From NCBI RefSeq assembly GCF_047495875.1, contig NC_092480.1, positions 620,001 through 684,000 on the forward strand: DNA of 64,000 bases. The letters run 5' to 3'. This DNA is from Pithys albifrons albifrons (taxonomy: Eukaryota; Chordata; Aves; Passeriformes; Thamnophilidae). The position numbers were made by a program, and so were the translations under genes. A model generated the notes under the pieces. It searched no databases. It was given only the letters and a program-made list of their open reading frames with translations, and was not told the origin of the DNA. Positions 1 to 15,900 of the stretch are shown piece after piece (position 1 is the first letter of the stretch; the number at the start of each line of letters is the position of its first letter).

Positions 1-2210
<2,210 letters not shown>

Positions 2211-5200
2211 CCTACAGGAAGCAAAGAAGCCCAGACAGGCATCACATCGGTAGGAAAACACATCCTTGAGGACACCCCAAGTGCTGTCGCTTCCCAAAGC
2301 CACCCAACTGCTGCCAACAGGTGAATGTTTCAGAGATGGAGGCCCAAAATGCCTGTTCCATGAAGTGGTGTCATCAGACTTCCCTGGTGACAACAGGAAA
2401 CCATCTGCAGGCATTGGCAGATGAAGCCCACATGGATGAGCAGCCACTAATTTCACATGACATTTGGAGGTTTTAAACAGCCCCAGCTGTCTGTGGGCTC
2501 TTTATTCTCCTGAGGGTTCAAAAGTAATTCCTCCCTGATCTGCTTAGTGCGGGGATGGACACTCCTGCCCATTTCCAAGAGGAGCAGCTTTGCACTGCTC
2601 CAAACACGAGAGCTGTGGTGTGTCTCATGGTTAAGGGGTTTCAGGCACCACCTCAGCTAATCCTCTGTGCTGGCTCCTTCCACATCCATCACTCACTGCT
2701 TTGGATGGGCATGGGGGAAGCACAACCTCCTTGCTGCACAGGAATCAATGAGAGAGTGGATACAGGGCTGGGAAAGTGGAAGAGAAACCCTGTGCCAGCT
2801 TTAATTCCTTCTGTTCCTAATGCAATTTTTTACTCATTATTAATCCAATAGAAAATATTGCTGAAACACCTGCTTTGATTTCTTTGCCTGTCGATTCCAG
2901 GGCACACTCAGAGCTCCCAGCAAGGGCTTGTGTGCTCCAGTGTGTGTGTGCCAGGCAGAAAAGGATGTGATCAGCTCCACACACCAGCCACAGCCATGCA
3001 CTGTGCACAGCCTGGGTTTTCAGAGCAGCCTCTCCACCTGCTCAGCCTGTCTATAAAACCCAGAGTTGCTTTGTGTTCTCTGTTGATCTGTTATTGTGGT
3101 GTATGTGGATCAACAGATCCAACACCTCCTAAAGACACCAATAAATACACACAACAGAGTGCACAACCATCATCTGTCCCACATCACTTCCACCTCATTC
3201 CCATTCCTGGGAGCTTGGAAAGCATTAAACACAGTGAAGGAAAGTTCCTCCCTCTTCACTGCTCCTCAGTGTTCCACTCACATCACTGCTGGTCCCAGCT
3301 GGCTCCCAGTAACCACATTCTCCATGGAGAAAAATTCATTCCACCAAGGAGAAGTTTTACCACATTCCCTATCTTGGAAAGATAAAAGCAGGATGACAGG
3401 ATGTTACACAGATTGCAAATCTGAGTGAGAATGCAGCAGAGACCAGGCAGGCAGACTGGCAGTCCGAGGACAGGAGCAAGACCAGCTCCGCTCGGCAAAC
3501 ACCACAGGCTAAATAGAGAGCACATTAATTAAGATATCCCATTCAAAACTGCAATTATTTAGGTATGTAAAAAAAGAATTACCAACCTGTTTCGTAGACT
3601 AGAGGAGCAATCAGGTCTGAAATTTTAGACCAATCTTGGTAGACCAGGGCAAAATCCTATGTCAATGGAGAATGCATGCTGGTGCTCCTGTGCCAACTCC
3701 TGCTGGGGACTGAAAGGATGGCTCAGTCCCTCGCTCTCCCAATTGAAAACTCCGTTTTCGTCAATGCTCTTCCAGGGCTGGAGCAGTGTTGAGTTGCAAT
3801 CACAACTGTTGCCTCTATTGATAACCAGCAAGTTAATCAGGAGATCAGATTCTGGCCTGGAGGGGGAGAGGAGCCTCTTTCTTCCCCCCAGGCTCACCCC
3901 CTTCAGGTGGATTCAGGTGGCAATGCCAGCGAGCCGGAGCTGGGCTGCTCCAGGGAAAGCAAACCCAACCTCAGAAGAATTGAGCCCCTTCCTCCTTTGT
4001 GTAAAAGGCAAAAAAAAAGCCCATCTATATAGTGTTACAGGATTAGCATTAAGCAGTGCTAGGCTTAAAGTGCTGTTCAAAGGCGCTGCCTTGAACTTTC
4101 AATGGAGCTACTTTGCCATCCAGGTCTTGCTTTACTTTCTGTAACTTCTGCTTTTACAAGTGGAAAAGCAAAAACTCACCCAGTCCAGTGCTCTCTTTCC
4201 AAATGTTCCAGGGAGGGTTTCCTTGCTGTTCCTGTTTCCCCCCTTTCTGCAAGGACTGGCTGGTGGTGGGGAGTTTCACAGGGGACTGCTGTGAGCATTA
4301 TTAGTTTTCACTCATATAACCTGCCATTTCCACAGGGATTTTCCCTGCCTCTGGCATCTGGGCTGATAGATACACAACTAACTTGAAGGGTAAAAAAACC
4401 CAGGCTGCAGGTGTAGCTGGGGTGACCAAAGCTGCTTGTTCAGGCTGACCTGTACCCCTTGTCAGGAGTGGAGAGGGCACAGGAATGGCAGCAGCTCGAT
4501 ACAAAGCACTAGAGAAGCCCAGACTTTTTCCCCAGGAGCCTGAGTGCTCCTAGAAGTGTGGTTAGCAAGTTCACCCTCCAAAGTGCTGGATCTTACATCA
4601 GCAGTTTCCTTTAGCACATCAGGGGCCCAGGCAACACACCAGCTCCACAGCAAATCCTGGAGTTTGCTTTCTTTTTACCCCTCAAACATGGCCTTGCTAG
4701 CAGGAGTCTTTCATTTTTAAAATTATTTTTACCCTTTTCTAAGCCAACAACTATTTTAGGAGGGTAGGGGGATACCAGCATTAACTGGTATTCCAGGGAC
4801 AGATTACTTCCAGCCTGCCACTCCATGCACCCCAGCTCTTCCCTTCCCTCCCATACATTTTAAACATTACCAGCCAGCCACAGGAAAATCAATTGACTCT
4901 TCTCATTCTGTTGTGTAACAGAGAAAACTGGTGAAAATAAAATAAGTCTCCCTCTGCTCCTCTGTCAGTTTAATATTCTGGTGCTGTTTGTCCTGGGCAA
5001 GACTACACTGATGAAGTTGGATTAGGTTTCACTGTCTCTTTGGGGAAGGCTCTGTCCTCCAGGCTGTTTTCTTCTGGCAAGGGATGTTCCCATCATGCAG
5101 TGCTGAACACATCAGGGCTGAACAACCAAGCACTTCTTTAATTCTTCTAGCAGGAAACTTCCTCCCATGCCTGACCTCAAGGAAGAACAAGCACTTAAAG

Positions 5201-5700
5201 ATGAAACAAAGGGTTCTCTGGCTGCTTGACCTCAGAGCCTTGTTGCATTCCCATTTCAGGGGGGACCCAGCACAGCTCATGGAAGATGCTTTGGAGAGGG
5301 GTTTGTCCAGGCTCTGTGTCCCACCCAGAGGAGCATCATCTTTCTCCTGCCTCTCCCCAGGGTCATTTGGTGCAGGCCATGAGGGTGAAACTTGTGGGCC
5401 AGTCCCACTGAGGACATGGACAGAGTGAACTTGGGCCTTGTTCCTCACCTGGATGTGGAGATGAGTCACAGCCATGGAGAAATAATCCAGAACAGGACTA
5501 GGTCTTCCTTGTCCTTTCAACAGGCACCATCACAGGTGAGGAGGCTGTGCCTGAGCTCACAGGAGAGTCAGCACAAACATCAGCAGCACAGAAACACGTG
5601 GCAGTGTCCCTCTACCAAAGGTGCACCTTCAACACACGGGTCAGACAGAGGGAAACATTTTGCTTCAGGGAACACAAAAGGGCAAAGCACAGGACACCTT
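2211..5700. other. TECTA-TBCEL intergenic region (TECTA upstream DNA)
   Basis: About 3.5 kb between the first TECTA coding exon and the likely TBCEL polyadenylation site. It must contain the TECTA promoter and probably an untranslated first exon, but no CpG island or clear core promoter could be pinned down, as is common for a tissue-restricted gene. A 10-bp inverted repeat (TCTGTTGATC / GATCAACAGA) lies at 3079-3117. No protein-coding frame here resembles a known family. Confidence 0.6.
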
Positions 5701-5724
5701 TTTTTGTGTAAAAACTTACATAAG

Positions 5725-5730
5725 TTTATT
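5725..5730 (-). terminator. TBCEL: Candidate TBCEL polyadenylation signal (AATAAA, minus strand)
   Basis: TTTATT on the plus strand reads AATAAA on the gene strand. It is followed on the minus strand by a short A/T stretch and then a GT-rich segment (ggtgtcctgtgc at about 5693-5704), as expected downstream of a cleavage site. Use of this site would give a 3'UTR of about 3.9 kb. A second AATAAA lies at 7373-7378, so the choice is uncertain. Confidence 0.4.
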
Positions 5731-7372
5731 GAACTGATCCAAACCAATTACCTATTTGGCCTGAATTCCACTGCTAAAGTCTGCAAGCAAACCAAAGGCA
5801 AGCAGAAAGAATATCCCCCATGAGAGAAACCAGAATGAAAAACGAGATGAACTTACAGTTCTTTTTCTTTGAAATTACATATGGATGCAACATTAATAGG
5901 GAGCAAGAACAGATCTTCATGTTTAAATTATATTTGAAATTTCCAGTAACTGCAGAAAGCAATCACAGAGGCAAAGGCCTGAGATGGTTGCAGCCCCTCT
6001 AACGTTGCTCTGGGGAAGGCGTCTCTCTCCTGCCTGCAGAGGTGCCACATCCAAGGGAGGGAGGCACAGCTGCCAGGAATACACATTGGAGTCTCTGGGC
6101 TGCTTCCAGCACCTCCTTTGCATTTGCCAATCTGAACACGAACAGAACCTACAGAATCTCATTCACAGCGAGAAGGCAGAGCCGCCTCTTCAGGTTCAGC
6201 CCCAGGGAGGGGAGGGCACCAGGAGACCCCCAAGGGCAGCTCCTCCCTGGGCACATCCCACCTGCCACCAGGGTGTGTGCAGCTCCCACAGGAAGGTGCC
6301 ACCAAGCCCAGCAGGGAGCAGGGGACGGGCAGCACCCCATGCATATCCATCAGCAATCTGCCTGGAACATCTGGCCCAAACATGGATATTGAACAGCAAC
6401 ATGTCCAAGAACACAAGAGCACAGCATCAAATCTCAGCACACGGAGCCATGTGGCACTTTGGTATGTAGCTGTCACTTCAGCCCTGGGGAAGCAGTGCCT
6501 GCCTGCTGCACAGCAGGCTGGAGTGCAGGAGCAGCAGGAACAGCCAAACAGCTCTGACAAAGGTAGCCCTCAGACAGAAGGACACAAAAGCCAGGGAAGC
6601 TTGCAAATCTATTTTTTCAAGGAATGTGGCAGACCCAGGGATGTTTTCACCTGAAAACAGCCCATCCTGACATCACACCAGTTTAAATCAAACCTCCTGC
6701 CACACCAGGACCCTACAGGACTCTCAGCATCCCAAACCTCCTGTCCTGCCCAGAGCCCTCTCCTCTCTCCCCAAGATGTGGTCCCCTGTTAAGTACTAAC
6801 ATGGCACACACACAAGACCCTTTCCCAAAAGGTATCACAAGAGGAAAGGGATTTGGGGTATTTTCCCACATCAGTTGTGTGCCTTTTGGTCCTACTTTCC
6901 AAAGTCAATCACCTGGACACATAAACTGTCTCTGGGCTTTGGATGTGACTCCTCCTCTGGAAGACAACCAAGAGTTTTGGTTCCTACCCCACGAGTGCTC
7001 CACAAGCTGCACACAAGGTGAATGCCTTGAGAACTTGGTCCAGAAGAAACCCTCCCCTGGAGAAGTGGCAAGGTGGTGATGTTGGTATTGTGACTCCTGC
7101 TGACCTGACTGAGCAGGGAATTTGGGTTGGGTGTTGGCACCAAATCCCCAGCACTCATTGACCTTTCATGTCAGTAGCTGTTCTCTTTTTCCATCTTCCA
7201 GTTCCCACCAGGTCTGCCATAAAAAAAAATGAGGATTTACTGATAGTTCTGAGCTGGTGCAGTGACAGCACCATTTCCTCCAAGGACAGGCCAATTTTTA
7301 GTGGGCAAACAAACTTAAAAGCACATACTTGGGTCTTCTTTATCATCCCATTCAGCTCTTTAATGATCTTTG

Positions 7373-7378
7373 TTTATT
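7373..7378 (-). terminator. TBCEL: Alternative TBCEL polyadenylation signal (AATAAA, minus strand)
   Basis: AATAAA on the gene strand about 2.2 kb after the TBCEL stop codon. The downstream sequence is less clearly GT-rich than at 5725. It could be a proximal alternative site. Confidence 0.25.
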
Positions 7379-9615
7379 CCCTTCTCTGAAACTGAGACAC
7401 TTAATTGTGCTGAGGAAGTTGGTCAAGAGTTACAGCATCTCATTAATAGCAGGTACAATGCCATAAATACACCCCCAGAGGCAATTACTGCTCTACAGAA
7501 TTAGGTCAGAGATCCTTCTGCCTCCCTCTTGGTCACTTAGCTTGGACCCTGCAGCAACTCAGGGGTCACCCACTTACACTGGAGGTCAAGGGCTGAAATA
7601 GGCTTCTAATATTAAACAACCATATCTTCATAAAACTTTGTTTTATAACAAAATATCTTATTAACCACAACTTTTCCTATTGTATGTATGTATATATCAT
7701 ACAGAAGTGTTGGCTTAAGAGTTCTGCTATAAGGCAGCAAATTACCTTCACTGCCCCAATGGAAAATACATCTTCAGTAAAGCTCTAGCTTATAAAAGCA
7801 TCACTTTATGTTACACTGCCCCTACCTCCCTGCTGTTCATTGTACAGGTACCACAGCTCTGCAGGGAAGTGCCGTGGTCTCCATGCTACCTATGGAAACT
7901 CTTGTTTCCTTCCCTATTGCTCACCTCAACATGGCCATGAAATTTGTATTTTTTGGCAGGGGGACGAGGCACAAATTATTAATTTGTCTTAAATCCTCCC
8001 ATTTTTCATCCTTACTTTGGATGAGGAAATACTCCCCTCTGAACTGTCCCCATATCCTGAACCTGAAGATCATGAGATAACACTCCATCCCCTCCCCACC
8101 CTCTCCCACCCACAGTCTGGGTGAAACATGAACAGAAATACACAACTCCAAGAATATCAAAGGAGCCTGGTGATGTGAACAGAAGCATCATGGCAAAGGA
8201 AGTGCATGTGGGGACAAGGGAGCATTTCAAAATTAAGGTCAGGAGTTCATGTGTAACTAGAGCCCTCACTGCACAGCTACAAAAACTTTCAGGCAGCTAT
8301 TTGTAACTAGGAAATCTGAAAAGTCTTCAACTTGTCAGGGAGCAGAGGAACAAGGGAAGACACAGGAAAGCCAAACGAGAGAGAGAAAGGAAAGAGGATT
8401 TCACTGAACAGGAAAGGGAACCTGCTCTGCTGCAGAAAACAGGGGCTAACTTAAGCAGCAGCACAAGGTGGGGGAAGCCAACACAGAGTGAAAACCTGCT
8501 GAACAACAAACATGAGTCTGGCTGCTTTGTCACTCCACTTGGGAACTGATCCGAGCCGGCGTCCTCCTCGCTCGGAGCCAAGCAGGGACCCCCAGGCAGG
8601 GGCCCCAGGGAAAGTGCTAGGTGTGAATTCTGGTGCAACAGCAACAAACACAAACTTCAACTTCACTCTTCCTCTCCTCCCAGGAGAGGAGTTTTAGCCA
8701 TTCCACTTGCAGTACCAGCTGGTAAAAGGTTAAGTGCATGGAGGATCCCTTCAGCATCAGGATGAACCACGGCCAGTGGGGGAAGCTCCTCAACCCCTCG
8801 CTGACCTGTTATCTAAAAGCCCTTCCAATGCCCATCCCATCCCAAAATTCACTTTGCAACACACACAGGTGTCCTTTTGCCTCCAGCCTGCCAGAGTTAC
8901 AGGCTGCAGACACTGTGAGATGAGCACAGCCATCCAAACTCCTTTTTTATCCCCAAATCAGAAAGGACAGTGTGGATACAGGGCGTGTGTTCTGGAAAAA
9001 AAGTTTCTTTCTGGTGAATTCTGTCTCTTTCCCCCATTTTGTGCACTCATAGAAACCACACCAGTGGAGTGAAGTGGATGCACTAAGTACCTGAGCTCTG
9101 AATCAAGCGGAATAAATACTGTTGGAGATCTTTCCTGTGAACTCGAGCACAACAAAAGGTTGAGACAGCACCAAGCTGCAAGAAAATACTTGAGCAAGCT
9201 CGAGCCACAGTCAGATAGCGAGGCCAAAGGGAGCTCTGGTGGAGCAAAACACCAAAAACTTGGGAAAAGAAAACAACAGGTCAAATTCTGCACCGAGCTG
9301 TTGTCTCCCTTATGGACCCTGGCAATCTTTAGCTTGAACAACTGACCATTCATGCCAAATCACGAGTATACCGGAGCATCAAAGGAAACATCAAGGTATT
9401 GCCCACACTGAAACACACGTCCTGAAGTCAATTGTCACCTCAAGGCCACCTGCAGTGGGTGGTGGGCATGGTTCTCTCATCAGGGCACTCCCTCCGGGCT
9501 AAGAAATCACCTGCTACAGAAACACAACCAAACCTCAACCAACCGACCGAAACAAACCCTTGCAGAAACTCCTCAATGCCTGTGTGTGGGTGTGTGGGGA
9601 CATGTCTGGGGGAGG

Positions 9616-9934
9616 CTATTTCGTTCTGGGCTCCACGTAGATTTTGTCCCCGTCGCGGATGCCGTAGGAGTGCAGCGCTCGGGAGCTGTACTTCATCTCC
9701 TCGGGACCGAAGGGAGCCTCCTGGTCCAAGTAGAAGAGCAGCATGTTGCTTGTTGACAGCTGCACCACAGTCTTTAAGTGCTTCTTCAGCTCTGCCACAG
9801 TCTGATCGAGACGGATGGACATCTCTTCCACCTTGTCCTGGAAATGAACCTCCACCTTGGCGCTGCTCTGGGGCCGAAGGTCCACGACTGCCAAGGGCTC
9901 CAGCTTCCCGTACTTTGTGACCAGCTCGTGGTAC
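9616..9934 (-). CDS. TBCEL: TBCEL last coding exon (ubiquitin-like domain)
   Basis: Encodes the last base of R319 to K424 and the stop TAG at 9618-9616. [20 protein letters not shown] leads into the ubiquitin-like domain ([50 protein letters not shown]). The acceptor is tgaatttttcag ending at 9935. Confidence 0.96.
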
Positions 9935-12900
9935 CTGAAAAATTCAGCAATGCCACAGTTATGGTGCAGCTGCTCTTACAGCCAGTGCACGTTTCACAAG
10001 CCTGAATGTTCCTCACGTGAGGTCACACTGACCCTGATTCAAGTTTGATGACCTGGAGAGACATTCACTAGGAATAAATGTGGATGGAATGAGGCCTGGT
10101 TTGTCCCCTGCCAGCAGGACACTGCAGAGAGCACACAGTGTTTTCTCAGGCAAGAGATGATGAAAAGGCAATTGGAAGAAAAAGAGGATGCTACACCCAC
10201 AACTCTACTCCTCCTGCTCCAGTGCCAGCACTTCACCAGAGTGCCAGAACCAAGCCAGTGCTCACACAAAGGACATGGCCCTCAGTTTAGATTCCCAGTA
10301 CCTGTGGCTTCATGGTTTAACTGCTTTTCAGACATCCCTGCTGTTTTCCTAAAGGCCAGCTAGGTCCAAAATGTTACACTCCACTGAGCTCAGAATCATC
10401 AAGAAATCAAGGTGAGCTGCTGCACAGTTTGCAAGCTGACAACAAAATGGGACTTCTTGCCAACCAATCCTTCACACCTACTCTAAAACAAGATGGGAAT
10501 TTTACCAGCAGAGCCACACACCCCAGTGTCACTTCCTCCTTGGAGCCAAGTTCTCTAATGTCCTTCCCAGGGCCCATCCCAGGGAGCCATTCCCTGGCAA
10601 TGGAAAGTCTGTCTCACTCTCAGCAGGTATCGCTCCCACCAGGCAGGGCTGCATCTCCCTGCCTGGCTGGGAAAGAGGTGGAATGGCAGCACAGAACACA
10701 ATGGCACTGAAATGACAAAGGCAGAGCTGCTGAGGAAAGGTAACATTTCAGAGCCCCTCCACTCTGCCCAGCACAGAAAGCACTTTTTGTTCCCCATCCC
10801 AGTCTGAGCCGAATGCGATCCCTGCTGTGTCACGGCCCCTGTCGAGAAATGATGGGACCTGGCAGGCTGGGCCACCCCAGGGAGTCCTGCTGAGGGCAGG
10901 AATGTTCCTGGAGAACAGCAGCCCCTCTGTCTGCTGGGAAATGAGGTAAGGGCCACAACACACCAGGATTTCCCCAGTCTCACGGACAAACGGAGCCTTC
11001 CCCAGGGCAGAGTGTCCAAGGGCAGCCGGTGCCCTGCTCACAGTCACCTGGGGACAGGAGCAGGCCTGTTTATTTGGAAAAGCCATCAGTGCTGAGAGAG
11101 GACAACACACTCCCCATATGCATCCCACCTGCAGCTGGAGCAAGTGCCAACCCATTTGTGACCGGCAGGGAGGGTTTCTCTGGAGCAGTTTCCTCCAGGT
11201 CTAGAGGGATTGTACCTGATAGGAAAAGAGGGCTGCTCCAAGCCCTTGGCCCACTTTGGGACATCTCTTTAACTCCCACCATCTCTGTTGCTGCAGACCA
11301 GCAAAAATTTCTGATGTGCTGACCAGAATTACTGCCATGATTGGGGCACTAAGGGCAACTGCAGTGAACTGGGCTGATGGGGAGGGGGAGAGTATAAAGA
11401 GGGGGACAAATCTCAAGCAAGCTGAGAGAGAAGCACCATGACTGGGCTAAGATTAACCCAGTATGTGCTGTAAATACATGAGGGTCAGGCAATGCTACCT
11501 TAAATTTTGTTGTGTTGAGGAAAGGCAGAAGCAGCTGTGCAGTCTGCTCCTTGTGTGTCAGCTGCAGAGCAACTCAGGAGCCTGGGACTGGCTTCCCTCA
11601 AATCAATAAGGACCAAGGCACTGCTTATGAGGTTCTTTTGTACCCCGATAATGGGCACCCTGGAGACTCTCCTAATCACCCCTGCAGACACAATTCCAGA
11701 GCAGAGCATGCTGAAGAATTGAGCCTGGCTCAGAGTGTCTCTGATACTCTGCAGATAAACAGAGGCCCAGACAAGCAGAGGAGTCATTAAAACCCCCCAG
11801 ACACAACGACGTCACTCCAGCAGCCAGAGCCAGTATTGGATTGTACACTCAGTGCTCCCTCTCACCCACAGCACCCAGAGAGAGAAACTGTTCTTTCCAC
11901 TCCCCTCCCTTCCTGATCCCTTCGAGCTGCACCCTGGGAAGACACAAGTGCAAGCAGGGGGGTTCTCATGGCAGAGCTGATCTCCTGCTGCACCTTGGCA
12001 GTCGAGGGGGGCTGTTCCCACTGGAAGTTCCCGTGCTCCAGAGTATCCTCCCTGTGCTCCAGGCAGCACTGCAATGCAGATGCTGTACCCTCACCACCAA
12101 CATGTGTGTCCTTATTAGACTCTAATTAAAGCAGAGACCACACCAGATTTGGGAGCAAAGAAGAGAAAGCTTTAGCAACAAACAGACACAAAATCCCTCT
12201 GCAAAGAATGCCAGGTCTCCCTTCCTACAGGGGCTGCTGCCAAGGGTCCAGGAGCTGAAACCCAGCCCCCAGCACTAGGGACACTCAGCCATCTGCAGCC
12301 TCACTAGAAATGGTCTGTAGTGGCACACAACCCTCCAGAACAGAACAACCCTCTTTAGTAGCTGCAGGAGTCTCCTGGAAACGCTGCACAGATGAAGGGA
12401 TTCAGACAAAGAGGCCATTGACCATGAAAAAGGCAGTAAGAATGTTTAAAGGTCAAGAGATCAGAGGGGGAGGTAATTTGCCAATTGGGTTGGTCAAAAT
12501 CAGCCTGGTTGTCTTGGAAGGGTGAGATATTAGTGATCTCTTACATAAGTTCCTACCTGAAAACCGAGCCCAGGGGTGTGTGGTGATGTGTAACTTGGTG
12601 GGTGCACACAGCCTGTTCCCAAGGTCCACTCCTAACAGTGGCCTCATGTGTGCCTAAAGCTGTACCCCACTGAGTCCTCCTCAACAAGCTGTACCCCACT
12701 GAGTCCTCCTCAACAAGCTGTACCCCACTGAGTCCTCCTCAACAAGCTGGACCCCACTGAGTCCTCCTCAACAAGCTGTACCCCACTGAGTCCTCTTCAA
12801 CAAGCTGTACCCCACTGAGTCCTCCTCAACAAGCTGTACCCCACTGAGTCCTCCTCAACAAGCTGTACCCCACTGAGTCCTCCTCAACAAGCTGTAGCCC

Positions 12901-15900
12901 ACTGAGTCCTCCTCAACAAGCTGTACCCCACTGAGTCCTCCTTAACAAGCTGTACCCCACTGAGTCCTTCTCAACAACTTATGGGTCCTGGACATGCAAT
13001 GTACCTGTCACCACCAGAGACATGAAACAGCTTTCTTAGAAACTGTGGAAAATAATCCATTTTGGGAGCAGCACCATGAGCCCACAGTCCCTGTCTGCCC
13101 TCCCTCTCCCCTGCATTCTCTGCCTCTGCTGCTATCACTTCCAATATTTCTTTCAATTTTTCCACTTCAAGGGCTTCTAAAATTACAGCCAGGACTTGTC
13201 CTCAGAAAAAGGCACAAGAGGGATCACCAGCTGTCTTATCTCCCTGACTACATGAGTGCCCTTTGCCTCTGAACTGACCCCAGCACACCTTTAACAAATG
13301 TTATAATCACTGAACCCATTAGTATTCATACAGAACACCAGGCCCTCCTCCCCCATTCCAGCCTCCCATGCCCTCACTGTACCAGCAGGTCACACATCCA
13401 GTGCTTTAGGAAAACAAGAGACATTCTCCCTAAGAAAGAAGCTGGGGAAAACACTGCTCAGCCAATGTAAACACTGACCAGATTAAATCTGCACCTTTGT
13501 CACCCATTCCAGGCCATGCCTTTGACCTTCAGTCTGTCCCTAACTCTGTCTGTCCCCTCAGTGTCACACACCCCCTTCTCCTGCCCATTTCTGTAAAAAA
13601 GGGCTATGAAGCTTTGCTGTCAAAAAGCACATGAGGGTTCCAGGGCAAAAGGCACGTAAAGGCAGAGGCCTGATGCTCCTGATCCTTCCTCAGCCCATCA
13701 GGAGCAGTAAGTAGGTGCTGGCACAGAGAGGACACAGACTGAACAGCATCTGCCCAAGTTCATTAGTTTAACCAAGAGGAACGGATCATTGGATATACTT
13801 TTCTGGCAAAGGAAACCCAGCAGACTTGTGATTTGCAGGCCTGAAAGTGAGGGGACAGCTTCCTATTGCCAGTCACATTCCACACACCAGATGGTCAAGA
13901 GGTTTAGATGCCCTGGCCTGGCACCAGAGAGCACGATCTGTACTGGCCTTTGGGCACTCCCAAACACAGGTGGATTATGAAGGGAGACATCAGAAAGGCC
14001 AGGAAAACAACAAAGATCATGAACTGAACAGTCATGTTGTTAAATGGCACTTGACACAGAGAATTTGAGACCAAATTTGACTCAGGAGTGACCCTACAAG
14101 TCATCAGACAACACTCTAAAGTAACAATTTTAGCCAAAACAGACTGAGGAAGGCAAGGCAGGAGGAAGGATGGAACAGTGAGCACGGATTTCCATGTAAC
14201 ATCACCTGTCCAGGGGGCCCTCCTTTAGCCTCCCCACAACAAAGGATTCCCACCTGAATGGCACTTCCTCCTCCGGGAACTCCATGTAGTATCGGATGAA
14301 GAATCGCTCCGAGTCCTCTCGCTCCCCGTCAGCAACGATGCTGCCGTTGAGCTTGGTGATGGATGGCAACCTGCAGCCACACAGGAACAGTCAGCAAGCA
14401 CAGAAACCCAGCTGGGCTGCCCAAACATTGTCACCATCAAAGCCACCTGCCCCAAATTAACACCAGGAGAATCCTGCCAGGAAGCTGAGCCTTGATCCCT
14501 TCCACAGGGAAGGCAAGTTCCCAGCAGCTTCTCCAAGCAAATTCCAAATGAAGCATTTTCCTTTCACCACAAACTTGCACCACGTGCACAGGCATGTTTG
14601 AGACTCAAAAAATTCCCTGAGAAGCACAGAAGTCAGATTTAACATTTCCACTATTCCCACACAACAAAACCAAGCTCCAATCTTGCTGAATTCACATAGA
14701 ACTCCATCTCCCACCACCCTCTTCCCACAATTACCTGCTCCCACCCCTTTGGTGCCACCTCAGGCTCCTGCTGAGCAGAACACACACAGACCTGGCTATT
14801 AGCAGCTTCCTCCGTTCCTCAGTGGTGTAGGACTGCAGCAAAGGAATTCCCAGCAATTTCACTTCCTCCAGCTTGGGGAAGGAATTTAACTTGTCGATGT
14901 CTTCCCAGCAGTGCAGACCTGCTCAGAAGGAAAGGCTTGTGTGAACACACAGAGATAAAACATCCTCTCTGAGACAATCAGAGACAGCTACAGAACACGT
15001 GTGACAGGTGACTGTCACTGCTGTTCCTTTTGCTCACAAAGTGCTGAAAAAAACCCTTTCTTTGCTTACAAGACAGAGCAGTTGAAATTCTCTTGTGCTG
15101 TTTCCCAAGTCCAAGAGGATGCTCTCCATAGCTTAGTTTTTATGGGCCACTCAGCCTTTGGCCTTGCTGCTGAGGACTGATCAGCATCAGTTATGATGGC
15201 AGTGCCCATAAAGGGATGTTGCCTTCACTGCATTAAAGTCTCCAGGACTGCTGTCATTCCAGGCATCACTGAACAGCCATCAAGAGGCTTTACCTCACAC
15301 ACATGACCACCTTGGGTCCTGTTTCTCCTCACAACCCAACAGTAAAACAGTCCCAGAAGCCATCCAGGCATTTAATGAAAAAGGTTTTAACTCAATTTCA
15401 GCCCCCTCAAGACCTGACACTTGGGATAACAAAGCAAGCAGGGAAGGTAAAATAAAAAACCCTGAGGATTGTGCACCAGTAGAGCCCTGAGAGATCAACA
15501 CAACTTGAGGTAGAATCTTCACATGACAGAATTTTGGAGTGCAGCAGCTTTGCCTAAAAAACCCAAGAAGCTGAACATGCTCCTTGGGATTTCTGTTTGA
15601 TTTCCAGCTCCCAAAACATCTAAATGCAATGCAGAACCCAGAGTGCCTAAATACCTGGCATCAGAACTGCCAAACTACTTACCACAGGAGCACTTGTTCC
15701 TCAGTGAGGCAGTGCTTTCAAACACAGCTTAACAGGCTTTTCCTCCTCTAGTTACCTTTAAGCTTTTATTACAGGGGTTCCTTGGTGCTTACACTGTAGA
15801 GCATGTTAACAAAGCACCTTCTACCTGCCTGACACTTAACCAGCACTTGCACAGCATATAAAGCTGTGAAGAACAAAAGCTGATGACGCATCAGGTACTT

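Larger units (their letters stand above)
5715..9615 (-). other. TBCEL: Probable TBCEL 3' untranslated region
   Basis: Sequence following the TBCEL stop codon on the minus strand down to the candidate AATAAA at 5725. It is unique, lacks CR1 fragments and has AT-rich stretches (7600-7800, 5860-5960), all compatible with a long 3'UTR. The extent is inferred only from the polyadenylation signal. Confidence 0.4.

Noticed and set aside
3079..3117. 10-bp inverted repeat as a possible regulatory hairpin
   Set aside because: A short stem with a 19-nt loop in non-coding DNA is expected by chance at this length; nothing else supports it.
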